NCBI GenBank assembly: GCA_001939145.1 | Contig: LSRX01000353.1 | Location: 332,133-396,132 of the forward strand | Length of the DNA stretch: 64,000 bases | Reading direction: 5' to 3' | Source: Symbiodinium microadriaticum | Taxonomy: Eukaryota; Sar; Dinophyceae; Suessiales; Symbiodiniaceae | Part shown: positions 10,501 through 18,501 of the stretch, one piece after another | How the letters are laid out: the number at the start of each line of letters is the position of its first letter | How positions within the stretch are numbered: the stretch's first letter is position 1 | The notes under the pieces: model-generated | The model's database searches: none | What the model saw: only the letters and a program-made list of their open reading frames with translations | What the model was told of the DNA's origin: nothing | Made by a program: the position numbers and the translations under genes

Positions 10501-11554
10501 AGAGCAGTTGATCACAGTGCTCGAGGGTTTTAGTTGATTCAAGACCAGTGTTCACAGCCCAGCCTATACGAGCACGTAGCCCAAACAAAGCCTGCGAGAG
10601 AAGGTCATGAACAGACGGAACACCCAAGCGAGCATGCAGACACGCGGTGCTTTCATGAGTCATATGCGCCTGAGAGCGGGCAACAGCCCGCAAATGCCTG
10701 GTGGAAAGCTGTTGAAGCTGCAAAAGATGACGAGCAGTGGGCCTGATAACATGAAGACCATAGAGAAGTGTTGGTGGCACGCAGGCACGCCAAAGGCGCA
10801 ATCTCAGGTCCCTGGCAGGAGCTGAGGCAGAGGTCAGCGCAGGCCGCAGCCGTGTCCAGGTGGCCCACGCAGCACGTGTTCTGTGAGAGACCGAGGCAGT
10901 CTCTGAAGAATGATAAGAGATGACAAGACCAAGATAAACATGCTCCTGTTTCAGTGGTATGTTGTATCGGGTGCCTCCAGGCGAGCAGAAGCTCAAGAAA
11001 GGACCGTCCGGACCCTTCTTGATATGGCTGCGCCTCCACGCCGGAGCCAGACCTTTGCATAATCGAAGTAAGATCGCAGATTTTTGGGAGTTTACGACGA
11101 GATGCGCAGAGGTGAGGCAATCCAGAAAAGCTCCGAACCTCCAGAGGGCTTTTGACAGGTCTTCGCTTCGATGTATGATTTCCCCTGCATGGAAGTCATC
11201 TGCATAAGCAGTGAGATGATCACGGGACCAAGAGGACCCAATAATGGCATCAGCTCGCCTCATGATTAGGACAGTGGAGATGGCCCACAACATCGGGGCA
11301 ATACGACACCCCTGCCTCACCCCGCGCTGAACGGGGACAGCAGCAGTGGCATCCACCACCTTGAGATGGTAGTACAGAGAGCGATGCCAGAGGATGATGA
11401 GGGAGTACAACTCAACCGGAACAGAGGCAGCAACAAGTGCATCGCTGATCAGTCCCCACTCCAATCTGTCAAACGCTTGAGTAAGGTCAAGCGAGAGTTG
11501 AATGGCGCCTCCCCGAGCTTTTTTGGAGGCAGACTCGACTGCGAGCAGGAGAAC
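7586..11554 (-). CDS. Retroelement large ORF, C-terminal part: RT catalytic core, zinc fingers, USP-type protease
   Basis: This frame is open for 1,322 codons from just after a TAG at 11555-11557 to the TGA at 7586. There is no natural start, because it continues the upstream RT after a one-base frame break. RT motif A is LDLTQAFD (11468-11491), motif B is GVRQGCRIAPMLW (about 11283-11330) and motif C is YADD (11195-11206). Four Cys/His clusters follow: CPTC..H (about 10340-10270), CALC..H (about 10197), CPCC..H (about 9745) and CIYC..H (about 9613-9555). The C-terminal 270 residues are a compact USP (peptidase C19) domain. It has the Cys box NPTSCTCYMNSLL (Cys codon 8351-8353), the His box SGHYRCLWY (His codon 7724-7726) and a following ADDAA (Asp codons 7676-7681). 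USPs cleave ubiquitin from proteins. The 9540-8400 stretch of this frame is low-complexity; the better protein there lies in another frame. Confidence 0.85.
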   Translation of the reverse strand, partial: VLLLAVESASKKARGGAIQLSLDLTQAFDRLEWGLISDALVAASVPVELYSLIILWHRSLYYHLKVVDATAAVPVQRGVRQGCRIAPMLWAISTVLIMRRADAIIGSSWSRDHLTAYADDFHAGEIIHRSEDLSKALWRFGAFLDCLTSAHLVVNSQKSAILLRLCKGLAPAWRRSHIKKGPDGPFLSFCSPGGTRYNIPLKQEHVYLGLVISYHSSETASVSHRTRAAWATWTRLRPALTSASAPARDLRLRLWRACVPPTLLYGLHVIRPTARHLLQLQQLSTRHLRAVARSQAHMTHESTACLHARLGVPSVHDLLSQALFGLRARIGWAVNTGLESTKTLEHCDQLLSALQRLPDPCLLHVQSEPGPTGHTAAEAPSPSEPHETNTLTPVLPSTVPMIDFRCPTCSATFPDLRQLRVHQASHHRLTVASRALGIPFDKMVHSCQGMPICALCHRSFGRWSILQDHIRKGRCPALDSQLCAGRSVPALDATSAGLEDTAVAATAPLLSSQEHCGAVATGSCLADAPVPPTISLHTAPLPALHLPGSGSISQSADPSWQKLVGPKLCAPVLARLDVLQRALTSGWQSLLLDVSLRDELRHHCPCCGQWCATAAGMKVHLKSAHACWNDCLAQVVERTKLMKRVIVKPCIYCLDQVFDVQTHWKRCHVLMTCCFIEVYARRHDSCTIGSGIAGSAPAGASQSVCRGAGEGHVPASPLRLSSEAQSLSLCEAPASGSREGGHRGCSDASSGLDRGPLSPGPTSPAGSYSQRMVEGRQGQREEQRPEQGLRQGLRQAQLRNFFPGGRSLEQRSRPPQHGQGVRDGANGSHDASPRTAAAVSPARSKAPSVSASGGARLCRSAYGQGSADLAEADGRRQGPFLTSRNDASRVDTGASEPYPRVQCQAGDEGKSYADELDGQPGCLELSPVEPRNSAGGAGSSGGESHYREHPCRSQGDRGPDQRYDDQALRLSSPLSSALRDKLGSIHSRDRTSHRWRPSLEALQCSDKFLGAPPSCSPSSTGQADPIRDCSVPAALPLGESSPQSIPRLSLLGYDLSSFRLLNPTSCTCYMNSLLFAVLFALHYRGISDQAELGRLRGICDAIAQHSGKLDISKHMHWVMLISPWSQPFRQHDVAEFAQHVLHRLRVPSFQGHWHARRFEAGHCSIIDTGPCTSPVTLPLQGPVTLQDCIDQWHSQHTSALLAFTPGTSFIVLQLMRFNAEGRGKWKRTVKSLHTISHLLDDVVVPTFVDLESMQCLYPRFKVASIIAHFGDRADSGHYRCLWYENNTALIADDAAAITPCALPMFEEISANAYLVFLTRECV
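8344..9540 (-). CDS. Overlapping frame within the retroelement: Lys/Gly-rich tract and helical domain of unknown function
   Basis: Within the large retroelement ORF, a second frame is open from after a TGA at 9541-9543 to a TGA at 8344 (398 codons). It reads as much more natural protein than the frame it overlaps. It begins KFMPDAMTPAPSDLASQG, has a Lys/Gly-rich tract (GGKGKGKSKGQNKGYGKG, about 9162-9240), then long amphipathic helices (MEQMARMMLRHERQLQSLQQ, about 9090) and a mixed hydrophobic domain ending near LRRDRPIPSGIAQSL (about 8460). Its stop overlaps the ATG of the USP Cys box in the other frame. The simplest reading is that the ancestral protein was continuous (zinc fingers, this region, USP) and that two opposite one-base shifts, near 9540 and near 8450, now split it. 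Programmed frameshifting or assembly error are alternatives. I recognise no named family; the general style resembles retroelement proteins of dinoflagellates (recollection, not a search result). Confidence 0.65.
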   Translation of the reverse strand, partial: LVASLKFMPDAMTPAPSDLASQGQPLQGPLSPSAVEQEKAMFQHLLSDYPLKPSRSPSAKRPRAGLEKEDTGDAPMPAAGSIEDPFRQGPPALRGRTPKGWSKGGKGKGKSKGQNKGYGKGYGRHSYGTSSLEGGPWSREADHHNMDRESVMEQMARMMLRHERQLQSLQQDQKLHLFLRPEEPASAVPLMVKVAQTWRKLMDEGKVRSSLRETMLRELIQELRNRIQGFNARPEMKEKAMQMNWTDSQGAWNYLRWNPETQREELVPQVESRTTESILADLKVIEDLISGTTIRHFGSVRPFRQHYETSWVQFTLEIELRTDGDLLWKHFNALINSSVLHLLAARLRRDRPIPSGIAQSLQHFLWASPHLSPFRACLSLAMISAVFVFSIPPPALAT

Positions 11555-14500
11555 CTAGCCTGTCGAAGATCATAGACCTGAGGCTCACAGATTCTACGGC
11601 CTTCCGTGCAGTGGAGGAGGACTCTGAGAAGAGCCTGGTCCGTCGACCGATTCGCCATGTAGGCGAATTGAGGCTCGGTGGAGAGGAAGGTCTCCACATA
11701 AGAGCGTAGTTGGTCCTGAATCAGGCCACACACTACTCTTCCCGAGATTTCGGAGATACCAAGAGGGCGTAGCTGTCGAGGCAAGGTGGGCGTAGCCACC
11801 TTGGGGAGCAGGCTCAGCCAAGTATCCTTCCATAGCTGTGGAATCTGCTGGGTGGTCTGCAGAAAGCGAGTAAGCCACGGCGACACCACATCAGAGCAGG
11901 CAATCCAGACAGAGGTGTGAGCTAGATGTGAAGGCGCCGCCTTGTGAGGGGAAAGATGTTGCAGAGCCTGGGGAATTGTATCAAGAGACAGGCAGGCGAA
12001 CGGACACGCTGGCAGTGTGGAGTTCATCAATGAGTCAAGGATCTGAGCATGCGTGTCCGGGGCCTCCGTGCAGTAGAGGTTTTTGTAAAATTTGTGGAGC
12101 ACATCCGCCTGTTCGGCATGAGACAAAATTCCTCCATCCTCACTGCGTAGTTGTAACTTGCGTCGCTTTTGTTTAGGCCCAAACCGTGCAGCAAGTTGGA
12201 AAAGAGCCCGAGTATCACCTTTACGCGCAGAGGCTTCCATTACCTCGACCTGATGTTTGAACCAGGCTGTCTTGGCCTGCCTCGTGCTGCGACGAAAAGC
12301 CCGGTGAGCCTTGCAGAACTTGCTGTAGGCTGCCCAGGCTCTCCAGATATGCTTGGAACAGGCCTTTGCAGTGGATCGCCAGGTACGATAGGCAGCCCAC
12401 ATAGTGCGGACAGCCATACCAACCTGCTCACTCTGCCACGGAACTATGCGTCCGTGTTGGAGCTTCCCAGGAAAGAGATCAAGGGCCGTGCTGTGAAGTT
12501 CCGCATTAACGGCTTCAACCGTCGCATCCTGGTGAGCATGCAACCATGCGCCGACACGATTCCTGAGGGCCCAGATGCGAGGATCTGCATCATTACGACA
12601 CGCCTGAGCAAGGGTGACCTTGTCGAGAACACGCAGTTTCGGACCTGAGCGCTTGAACAAGGCAGAGATATGTGGAACCTGGATGCTAGCACAGACAGGG
12701 GAGTGTCGGCCCCCAGACCGCCAAGGGAATAGCTGCCAAGAGATGGGACCAGAACGACGCGAGATGGTGTCTCCCAAGGAGTGACGCACAAAGATGTGAT
12801 CAATCAGAGAGGCATGTTCCCCATGTCGAAAAGTATGCTTCGCAAAACGAGTCCACGAGTTCAAGTGTAGAAGGTCACAGTCATGAATGAGGTCTAAGAG
12901 CTCACCTTGGTCAGCAGGTGGCGTGGAAGACAGAATATCCGCCCTGGCACCAACACGCGAGTTAACACTTTTAACAGGAGTGTTGAAGTCACCAGCAACA
13001 ACCACAACGTGACGGTGGGGAAGCCCACGTATGAGCCGGCGAAGTACAGTCCAGACCTCCCGTCTTATTCCACGATTGGTTGTGCCCGGTTGATGGCCTT
13101 TCTCCGTGGACTGAAGGGAGGAAACAGCGATTTTTTGATACACATTCACGATGTCAACCGTAGCCCCACCCAAGGCGAGCCTAGCATGAAGAATGCGTCC
13201 AGGAATGGGCGAGGTGTGTAGAATGTGCTCAGCAGTGCACAGATGGTCCGCCACAAGGATGGCCACACCCCCGGCTTGGGGCGACACGTTGGCGGATCCA
13301 ATGATATGCCAGCCCGCAGTTGAATATTCCGAGTGTTCACGCCAGCGCGTCTCCTGAAGTAAAAGGACATCAGGTTTGGCCTGCTGCGGCAACGACTGCA
13401 AGTGCTGAAGCAGTTCGGCATAGGCCATCTGTGACAGGCCTCCTACATTCAGAGTGACAAGTTTGAGGCGGTGACAGGACGTAGGACGGCCATGGCCAGA
13501 GGTCAGTGCATCAGACCGCAAGCGAGAATTGGACCTGGCAGAGGAAGGGGAGGTCCATCTACCCATAAGCTCCCTCAGCGAGCACCAGCGGCCTCTGTAG
13601 ACAGTGCCCTGAAGGGGATGAGCCGCAGCCCGTCGACAGGCGCGACCATAGGCTCGTTTCTGCGGAGCAGTGTGTGCCACACTGGGCTGCACCAACTGCA
13701 TGAGAGCAAGAGGAAGGAGAGACCTCCTGAGGACACCAAGACTCAGGCAAGAGCCAGGAAACGATGAGGCAGTAGCAGGCATGGCCATAAAGGGCCGGCT
13801 TGACCGAGCAGGTGACCAAAACCGGCAGAAAGCAGAGGGAGCCTGGAGAAAGATACCAGGATCACGGAAGACGGTAAAGCAGGAGGACTCATGCCTCCAA
13901 GAAAGAAGAAGGTCAAGGATGACAGAAAAAGCAGGAAAATGGTGTAATGCGAATGAGCTAACGTGTAGGCGGCCACGCGTGGCAGCACCAAGTAGGGTTC
14001 GTCCAAGCTTCTCCACCTCTTCAAATGCAGGTTGAACAATATAGAACATGGTGTGAGCAAATGAAGAGAAGGATTCAGGGTGTGTGGAGCACCCAACCCT
14101 CGGCTCAGAGAAGTCAACGAGTGAGACCCAGTGGCATCTGGCAATGATAATGATAGCAGACCAGACATCGACTGAATCAATGGCTTTGACAACTCGCCCG
14201 GATTTGGGACCGGGTCCAGCGACATGGTTTGAAACACAGTGGCAGTGACACAGGAGTTCATGTAGACCCCCACGACACAAATTGACAAAGATGCACCAGG
14301 GGGCGTGCATTCCATTCCAAGAAAGAAGAGATTTGTGGCCTCGACGACGAGAGATCCGCACATGTCTACGCACAGAGGATGCGCGATGCCTAGCAACTCT
14401 GAGCTGAAGACCATAGCAGAGTCGAAGACTCTGCTCGACCGCAGACCTGGGACTGCCAGGCAATAATGACACTGTTAGATGACAAGAGTAAGAGCGGTTC

Positions 14501-15966
14501 ACGAGCTTGCACATAAAAAGATGCAGCGGCCATTCCTTGTAGGCGCGAGAGGAGACGCTCAGGTCATCTCCCTTGGAAGTCTTGGGAGCATCTAACGTGT
14601 CATCCGGCTCCGGGATGAACCAAATACCCTTGCAGCGCGGCCGTTTCGCCGTAGCCAGGGGACCAGCTTCTGAATAAAAATAATCTGTTGGCAGGGCAGC
14701 AGACTTCCGAACTGAGGTGGAAGTGGAAGACAACACAGCAGCTGCCTGCGAAGTCTCAAGACTGCCAGCCCCTTCAGAAGGCGTAGGAGGCAGGGTATCA
14801 GAACATGCTGCCATAGGCGCTTTGAGAAGGGATTCGATAAGGTCACCCGGCTCGGCCACCAAGGACGGGGCATCAGTCACAGAGACCAAAGAAGCAGGTG
14901 AAGAGGCCAACGGGGCAGCGGTTCGCAGCCGCTTCCCAACTCGAGGATCTCGGGCAGCTGGTTGAGCCTGGTGAAGGGGACGTCGGGTCTCGGGAGAGTC
15001 CACCGAGGTGGAGAGATCCACCAGGGAGACCGCATTGTCCGACGACGGCCTGGGAGCAGCACCTCGAGAAGGAGAAGGTCCAAGGGGCTTTCGTGTGACA
15101 GCAGTATACTTCAAGGCAGACTTGGGGGTGCGGAACTTCCGAAGGCGTGGTGTTGTAGTAGAGCCACCAGCTGTGGCGGGAGAGGAAGCTTTCTGCTGAG
15201 TCTGCTTGGTCTGCTTCTGGATTCGCTGGGCCTGCTTGATCTGCTTGGTCCGGGTCTGCGTGATCTGCTGGGTCTGCTTGGGCGGCTGGGTCTTATCCTT
15301 AGTCTTCACCTCATCATCTTTCACAGTGACGGGAGGTGCCACTTCCACGTCGATGGGGTCAGGTCTCCGCAGCGGATACCGCTTGGGCTTGGGGAGCAGG
15401 TAAGGCTCCCCATCCTTGGAGAAGCCAAGATTTCGAGAAGGCATTTCCGAACGAGCCATTGCCCCAGCCATTGCCCCAGCTTTTGCTCCCCGACGACGAG
15501 GTAGAGGGGACCGTCCACGAGGGTCCACCGCCGTGCGAGAGCTGCGGCCACGCTCCAGAGAGGCAGAGCGAGATGAGACTCTGCGGGATCGGCCCCGCTT
15601 CTTGCCATGGGGCACATCCAGAGGCGGGGTGGATGGTGACGGCACAACATCAACCACTGGCACGTCATCTCCAGTAGTAGGCTGCCCTGAGCGCTTGGCC
15701 GTAGAGTCAGTCAGAGCCTTCAAGTACGGTCTCACGAACACCGTCATGGGCGGAGGCTGCGAAGTGGACCAGGTCACATATCCAAACAAGGCCTTCTCAC
15801 TTGGCGTGAGTGCAGTAGAGGAGTGATCCTGCTCTTCGAGCACCTCTGGCTCATCCGTCGGCGGGGTTGTCGAGGAAAAGTCTCGGGTCTCGTCGGAGCG
15901 AGAAAGCGCTCGATTGAGCTGTCCAGGCCGAGTGCTTTGACGACGCTGCCTTTGTGCTTTGCCCAT
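11449..15966 (-). CDS. Retroelement large ORF, N-terminal part: basic/Gln-rich region, AP endonuclease, start of RT
   Basis: The open frame runs 1,505 codons from an ATG at 15966 (MGKAQRQRRQ) to a TGA at 11449. It is open further upstream to 16416, but that stretch is Cys/Leu/Ser-rich and looks untranslated, so I chose the later ATG. Residues about 119-146 are Arg/Ser-rich and 221-259 are a Lys/Gln/Thr tract (KQTQQITQTRTKQ), probably nucleic-acid binding. Residues about 833-1092 are an exonuclease-endonuclease-phosphatase-fold endonuclease of the APE type that nicks target DNA. Its visible motifs are LVTLNVGGL, LLLQETRW (Glu codon 13351), VVAGDFNTP (Asp 12988, Asn 12982), LIDHIFVR (Asp 12799, His 12796) and GRHSPV (His 12703). 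From about residue 1300 the RT begins (LRPLGISEISGRV, AYMANRSTDQAL). The frame then leaves the RT before catalytic motif A, which continues one frame over near 11555. Confidence 0.85.
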   Translation of the reverse strand: MGKAQRQRRQSTRPGQLNRALSRSDETRDFSSTTPPTDEPEVLEEQDHSSTALTPSEKALFGYVTWSTSQPPPMTVFVRPYLKALTDSTAKRSGQPTTGDDVPVVDVVPSPSTPPLDVPHGKKRGRSRRVSSRSASLERGRSSRTAVDPRGRSPLPRRRGAKAGAMAGAMARSEMPSRNLGFSKDGEPYLLPKPKRYPLRRPDPIDVEVAPPVTVKDDEVKTKDKTQPPKQTQQITQTRTKQIKQAQRIQKQTKQTQQKASSPATAGGSTTTPRLRKFRTPKSALKYTAVTRKPLGPSPSRGAAPRPSSDNAVSLVDLSTSVDSPETRRPLHQAQPAARDPRVGKRLRTAAPLASSPASLVSVTDAPSLVAEPGDLIESLLKAPMAACSDTLPPTPSEGAGSLETSQAAAVLSSTSTSVRKSAALPTDYFYSEAGPLATAKRPRCKGIWFIPEPDDTLDAPKTSKGDDLSVSSRAYKEWPLHLFMCKLVNRSYSCHLTVSLLPGSPRSAVEQSLRLCYGLQLRVARHRASSVRRHVRISRRRGHKSLLSWNGMHAPWCIFVNLCRGGLHELLCHCHCVSNHVAGPGPKSGRVVKAIDSVDVWSAIIIIARCHWVSLVDFSEPRVGCSTHPESFSSFAHTMFYIVQPAFEEVEKLGRTLLGAATRGRLHVSSFALHHFPAFSVILDLLLSWRHESSCFTVFRDPGIFLQAPSAFCRFWSPARSSRPFMAMPATASSFPGSCLSLGVLRRSLLPLALMQLVQPSVAHTAPQKRAYGRACRRAAAHPLQGTVYRGRWCSLRELMGRWTSPSSARSNSRLRSDALTSGHGRPTSCHRLKLVTLNVGGLSQMAYAELLQHLQSLPQQAKPDVLLLQETRWREHSEYSTAGWHIIGSANVSPQAGGVAILVADHLCTAEHILHTSPIPGRILHARLALGGATVDIVNVYQKIAVSSLQSTEKGHQPGTTNRGIRREVWTVLRRLIRGLPHRHVVVVAGDFNTPVKSVNSRVGARADILSSTPPADQGELLDLIHDCDLLHLNSWTRFAKHTFRHGEHASLIDHIFVRHSLGDTISRRSGPISWQLFPWRSGGRHSPVCASIQVPHISALFKRSGPKLRVLDKVTLAQACRNDADPRIWALRNRVGAWLHAHQDATVEAVNAELHSTALDLFPGKLQHGRIVPWQSEQVGMAVRTMWAAYRTWRSTAKACSKHIWRAWAAYSKFCKAHRAFRRSTRQAKTAWFKHQVEVMEASARKGDTRALFQLAARFGPKQKRRKLQLRSEDGGILSHAEQADVLHKFYKNLYCTEAPDTHAQILDSLMNSTLPACPFACLSLDTIPQALQHLSPHKAAPSHLAHTSVWIACSDVVSPWLTRFLQTTQQIPQLWKDTWLSLLPKVATPTLPRQLRPLGISEISGRVVCGLIQDQLRSYVETFLSTEPQFAYMANRSTDQALLRVLLHCTEGRRICEPQVYDLRQARFSCSQSSLPPKKLGEAPFNSRLTLLKRLTDWSGD

Positions 15967-16217
15967 CCAGACGGGAGGCGAGGGCGATGGCCAGCAGGAC
16001 CAAGCAACAGCTAAAGGGTCCCACCAGAGCTGACACATAGGGCTGTCACAAGAGCCAAAACAGATATTGGAGGGGTGCACATCAGGAAGTGTGCTGGGAT
16101 ATGCAGCTGGAAGCAGTTGCAAGAGTGAAGTCACGGCACTGATGCAGGCACAGTTCCGAGGTGGGCATAGCTGGAAAACAGCATGGGAAAGAGCTGAGTA
16201 GCCGGCTGTACAATATG

Positions 16218-16835
16218 TCAGGGCAGCACACCGATCCAGCAGGCATAAGGATCTCGGCAACCTGAAGTGAAAACAGCGCCCACAGGGAAGGAAACATGCG
16301 AAGTGACAGGCAGAGACACAGCTGCACAGGAGCTTTTTGCTACCACCTTCAGGAGCCTGATCAAGTCCTTCCAGCACCCAGCTAGAGCGACGTCTGGAGA
16401 CGAAGGGTGAGGACAATATTGACGACTCCAGTACTTTCCTGCGCCGGCTCCAAGACGAAAGTGCCTGTGAGCATTGCCAACCCTTGAGCCCTCTGCTGCA
16501 TGCCCATCCCGGGGAGCCACAGCTCCAGCTCTGGTGTCTGCAAGTGAACTCGGCATAGCACCAGGCACGACATCAGCCGCGGTGGCACGTCTAGGGCTCC
16601 GACTACGGGCAGGCGAAGTAGGGATGTCCACACTAGCCTCAGTCGTCGATTGTGTAGCCGCCTGCCGGCCGTGAAAGGTCTCGGCCAACAGGGCCGCCTG
16701 TTCCAGCTCCGCATCAGTAGGCATGCCCTGCTCCCAGGTCGGAGCGACAGTGTCCGAAACAGCAGTGACCATCGATGTCTCTTGAGTCTCTGAATGCCTT
16801 GCCGTGGCGTCAGTGGGGGGATTGGTCTCAGACAT
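16218..16835 (-). CDS. Short retroelement ORF c (MSETNPP...), unknown function
   Basis: An ATG at 16835 directly follows a pyrimidine-rich stretch ending in CAG (ccttctatcag), which would make a good cis- or trans-splice acceptor. The 205-codon frame is hydrophilic at first (MSETNPPTDATARHSETQET, then PTDAELEQAALLAETFHG), then has an Arg/Ser patch (SPARSRSPRRAT). Its last 60 or so residues are less convincing, and the true end may be earlier. It is the third of three small ORFs upstream of the large EN-RT frame, a position where LINEs usually keep an ORF1 RNA-binding protein. I see no RRM, CCHC knuckle or coiled coil, so an ORF1-like role is only a positional guess. Confidence 0.4.
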   Translation of the reverse strand: MSETNPPTDATARHSETQETSMVTAVSDTVAPTWEQGMPTDAELEQAALLAETFHGRQAATQSTTEASVDIPTSPARSRSPRRATAADVVPGAMPSSLADTRAGAVAPRDGHAAEGSRVGNAHRHFRLGAGAGKYWSRQYCPHPSSPDVALAGCWKDLIRLLKVVAKSSCAAVSLPVTSHVSFPVGAVFTSGCRDPYACWIGVLP

Positions 16836-17286
16836 CTGATAGAAGGCAGGGGCCGTACAGCAAGGCTGAGGGAAGGTTTGAGCAAAGAAGTGCCTGCACC
16901 CACGCAAGAGAAGACGGGCCGAGACAATGCGAAGACACACTGAAGAGATAACTGAGCATGCAGCCTTGTGGGATACCTCACGGTGGAGGCAATGAGCCTG
17001 AGACGTGGCAGAGCCAGCTGGGGCCATGCCGTCGGGGAAGTACACATCACGCTGGCAGTGCCGTCAGCAAACAGTAAGCATTTTTGCTCTGAAGCAGGCA
17101 CGCCTCCGGAAGACAGGATCAATGCAGGGAGATCAAGGATCCCCCGACCACATAGCCCAGGCAGTCTAGGCCGTAGCATCACCACGGGGCTCCCGAACCA
17201 AACGAATTTGGAGATTGATGAGTACCGGGCCGGACTCTGTGATCGGTATCTCGACGTGGTAAGTGCAGCTCGGTACAGGAGGCATG

Positions 17287-17634
17287 TCAGCCGAGCCTGC
17301 GTTCCCCTGACACCACCGGTCGAGGCGAGCTGTGCGCAGTCTCAGCTCCAGTGCCACCACGCCTGGAACGTCTTGAAACACGCGGCGGAGTGCGAGAGCG
17401 ACGTCTGGTGGTGACAGGGCTCTCTGAGAGGACAGTGGCACCCGTCTCAGTGGAGGCACCTCCAACTGGCACCGAGGGTGGCGGCCCAAAAACCTCACCC
17501 ATCGCAGCAAGCCGAAGACGATTCTCTCTGGCCTCGAGATAGAGGCGCCTGCCCTGCGCATCCAGTGTGGACAGGTGCTCACGTTCAAGATCTGAGGAGT
17601 CAAAGGCACCGGAGCTGTCACTGGCACCAGACAT
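17287..17634 (-). CDS. Short retroelement ORF b (MSGASDSSG...), unknown function
   Basis: The 115-codon frame starts at an ATG at 17634. The first half is acidic and helical (DSSDLEREHLSTLDAQGRRL, then YLEARENRLRLAAMGEVFG), which could be a short dimerising helix. The second half is strongly basic and Arg/Ser-rich (TTRRRSRTPPRVSRRSRRGG), typical of a nucleic-acid-binding or nuclear-targeting tail. This acidic-helix plus basic-tail layout is compatible with an ORF1-type nucleic-acid-binding protein, but no named family is recognised. It is separated by roughly 350 bp from the ORF upstream and 450 bp from the one downstream, both gaps being Cys/Leu/Ser-rich in translation and probably non-coding. 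Confidence 0.45.
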   Translation of the reverse strand: MSGASDSSGAFDSSDLEREHLSTLDAQGRRLYLEARENRLRLAAMGEVFGPPPSVPVGGASTETGATVLSESPVTTRRRSRTPPRVSRRSRRGGTGAETAHSSPRPVVSGERRLG

Positions 17635-17985
17635 GATAAGCCTGCAGAGTGTCCAGGAAAAGAGTGGACCGGGCTACCTGGAGAGTAAAGAGCCAACACA
17701 CTGCAACGTAGAGAAGTCGGCGAAGCAGTGGGCATGAGCGAAAAGTAATGGGGCCAGTGCAACAGGCAGACTGAGCCATCGACCAATGACATCCTCACAA
17801 TAGGAGAGCCTGAGCATGCACACAGAATGTAGAGCGGAGAATGTTGGGAAAAGCAGTCCCAGGGCTGCCAGGAAACAGTTGAGGTATGTGGCAAGGCAGA
17901 CTTTTCAGAGCAGCTCGCAGAAGTGAGGCAACCTAGTTCAACTGGCTGTGCCCTTCCGAGCACGGACCGCCAACAGACGGCTGCA

Positions 17986-18501
17986 TCATGGAGTGGTCGC
18001 CTTGACTCTTGGAGAGGCTTTCGGGGGCACCGGGTCCACCTGTACTGTGATCGTGTACCTCCAGGAGTTCGCGAACGGAGAGGAGATCTTCGGCCCAGGC
18101 ACGAATATGTGGACACCCTCTGAAGTACCTGATGTGGCCAAGAAGTCATTGAAAGGCGTGGCAGGAGAGGGGATTGGCGGTCCAGAGCGCAAGGGCACTG
18201 CGCACGGCCCGGGCTTCGGTCCCACCGAGGCTGTAGCTGCAATTGGGGCCGCCTTCGCCGTAGATGCCTCCGTGGATCCATGGTCACCGCTGTGAGGAAC
18301 TGGCGGCGGCGGTGGTGGCGGCACAGAGGCCTTAGCCACCACAGACCGAGTGGCCGGAATGACCTGTCCAGTTGCCCCCTCAGGATCATCCTCCAGCTCA
18401 GAGGAAGCCTCCTCGTACGCCGTGCTTGATAGGGGCGGCGGAAGCAATCTCGGCCTCGAAGTGGGGCCGGTTTCTCCAACTTCCATAACCCGCTTTGACA
18501 T
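17986..18501 (-). CDS. Short retroelement ORF a (MSKRVMEV...), Pro-rich, unknown function
   Basis: The 171-codon frame starts at an ATG at 18501 (MSKRVMEVGETGPTSRPRL). It has an acidic stretch (YEEASSELEDDPEGATG), a polyproline run (SVPPPPPPPVPHSGDHG) and a C-terminal part with a more folded look (NSWRYTITVQVDPVPPKASP). The frame stays open about 40 codons upstream of this ATG, but that part is Cys/Leu-rich and looks untranslated. It is the first of the three small upstream ORFs. No family recognised. The Pro-rich, low-order character suggests a disordered accessory protein. Confidence 0.4.
   Translation of the reverse strand: MSKRVMEVGETGPTSRPRLLPPPLSSTAYEEASSELEDDPEGATGQVIPATRSVVAKASVPPPPPPPVPHSGDHGSTEASTAKAAPIAATASVGPKPGPCAVPLRSGPPIPSPATPFNDFLATSGTSEGVHIFVPGPKISSPFANSWRYTITVQVDPVPPKASPRVKATTP

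Noticed and set aside
14962-15504. Plus-strand 180-codon frame inside the retroelement
   Set aside because: Antisense shadow of the GC-rich N-terminal region of the large ORF.
16052-16060. TTTTGGCTC on the minus strand, resembling part of the dinoflagellate spliced leader
   Set aside because: Only 9 bases match and the flanks differ; expected by chance at this length.
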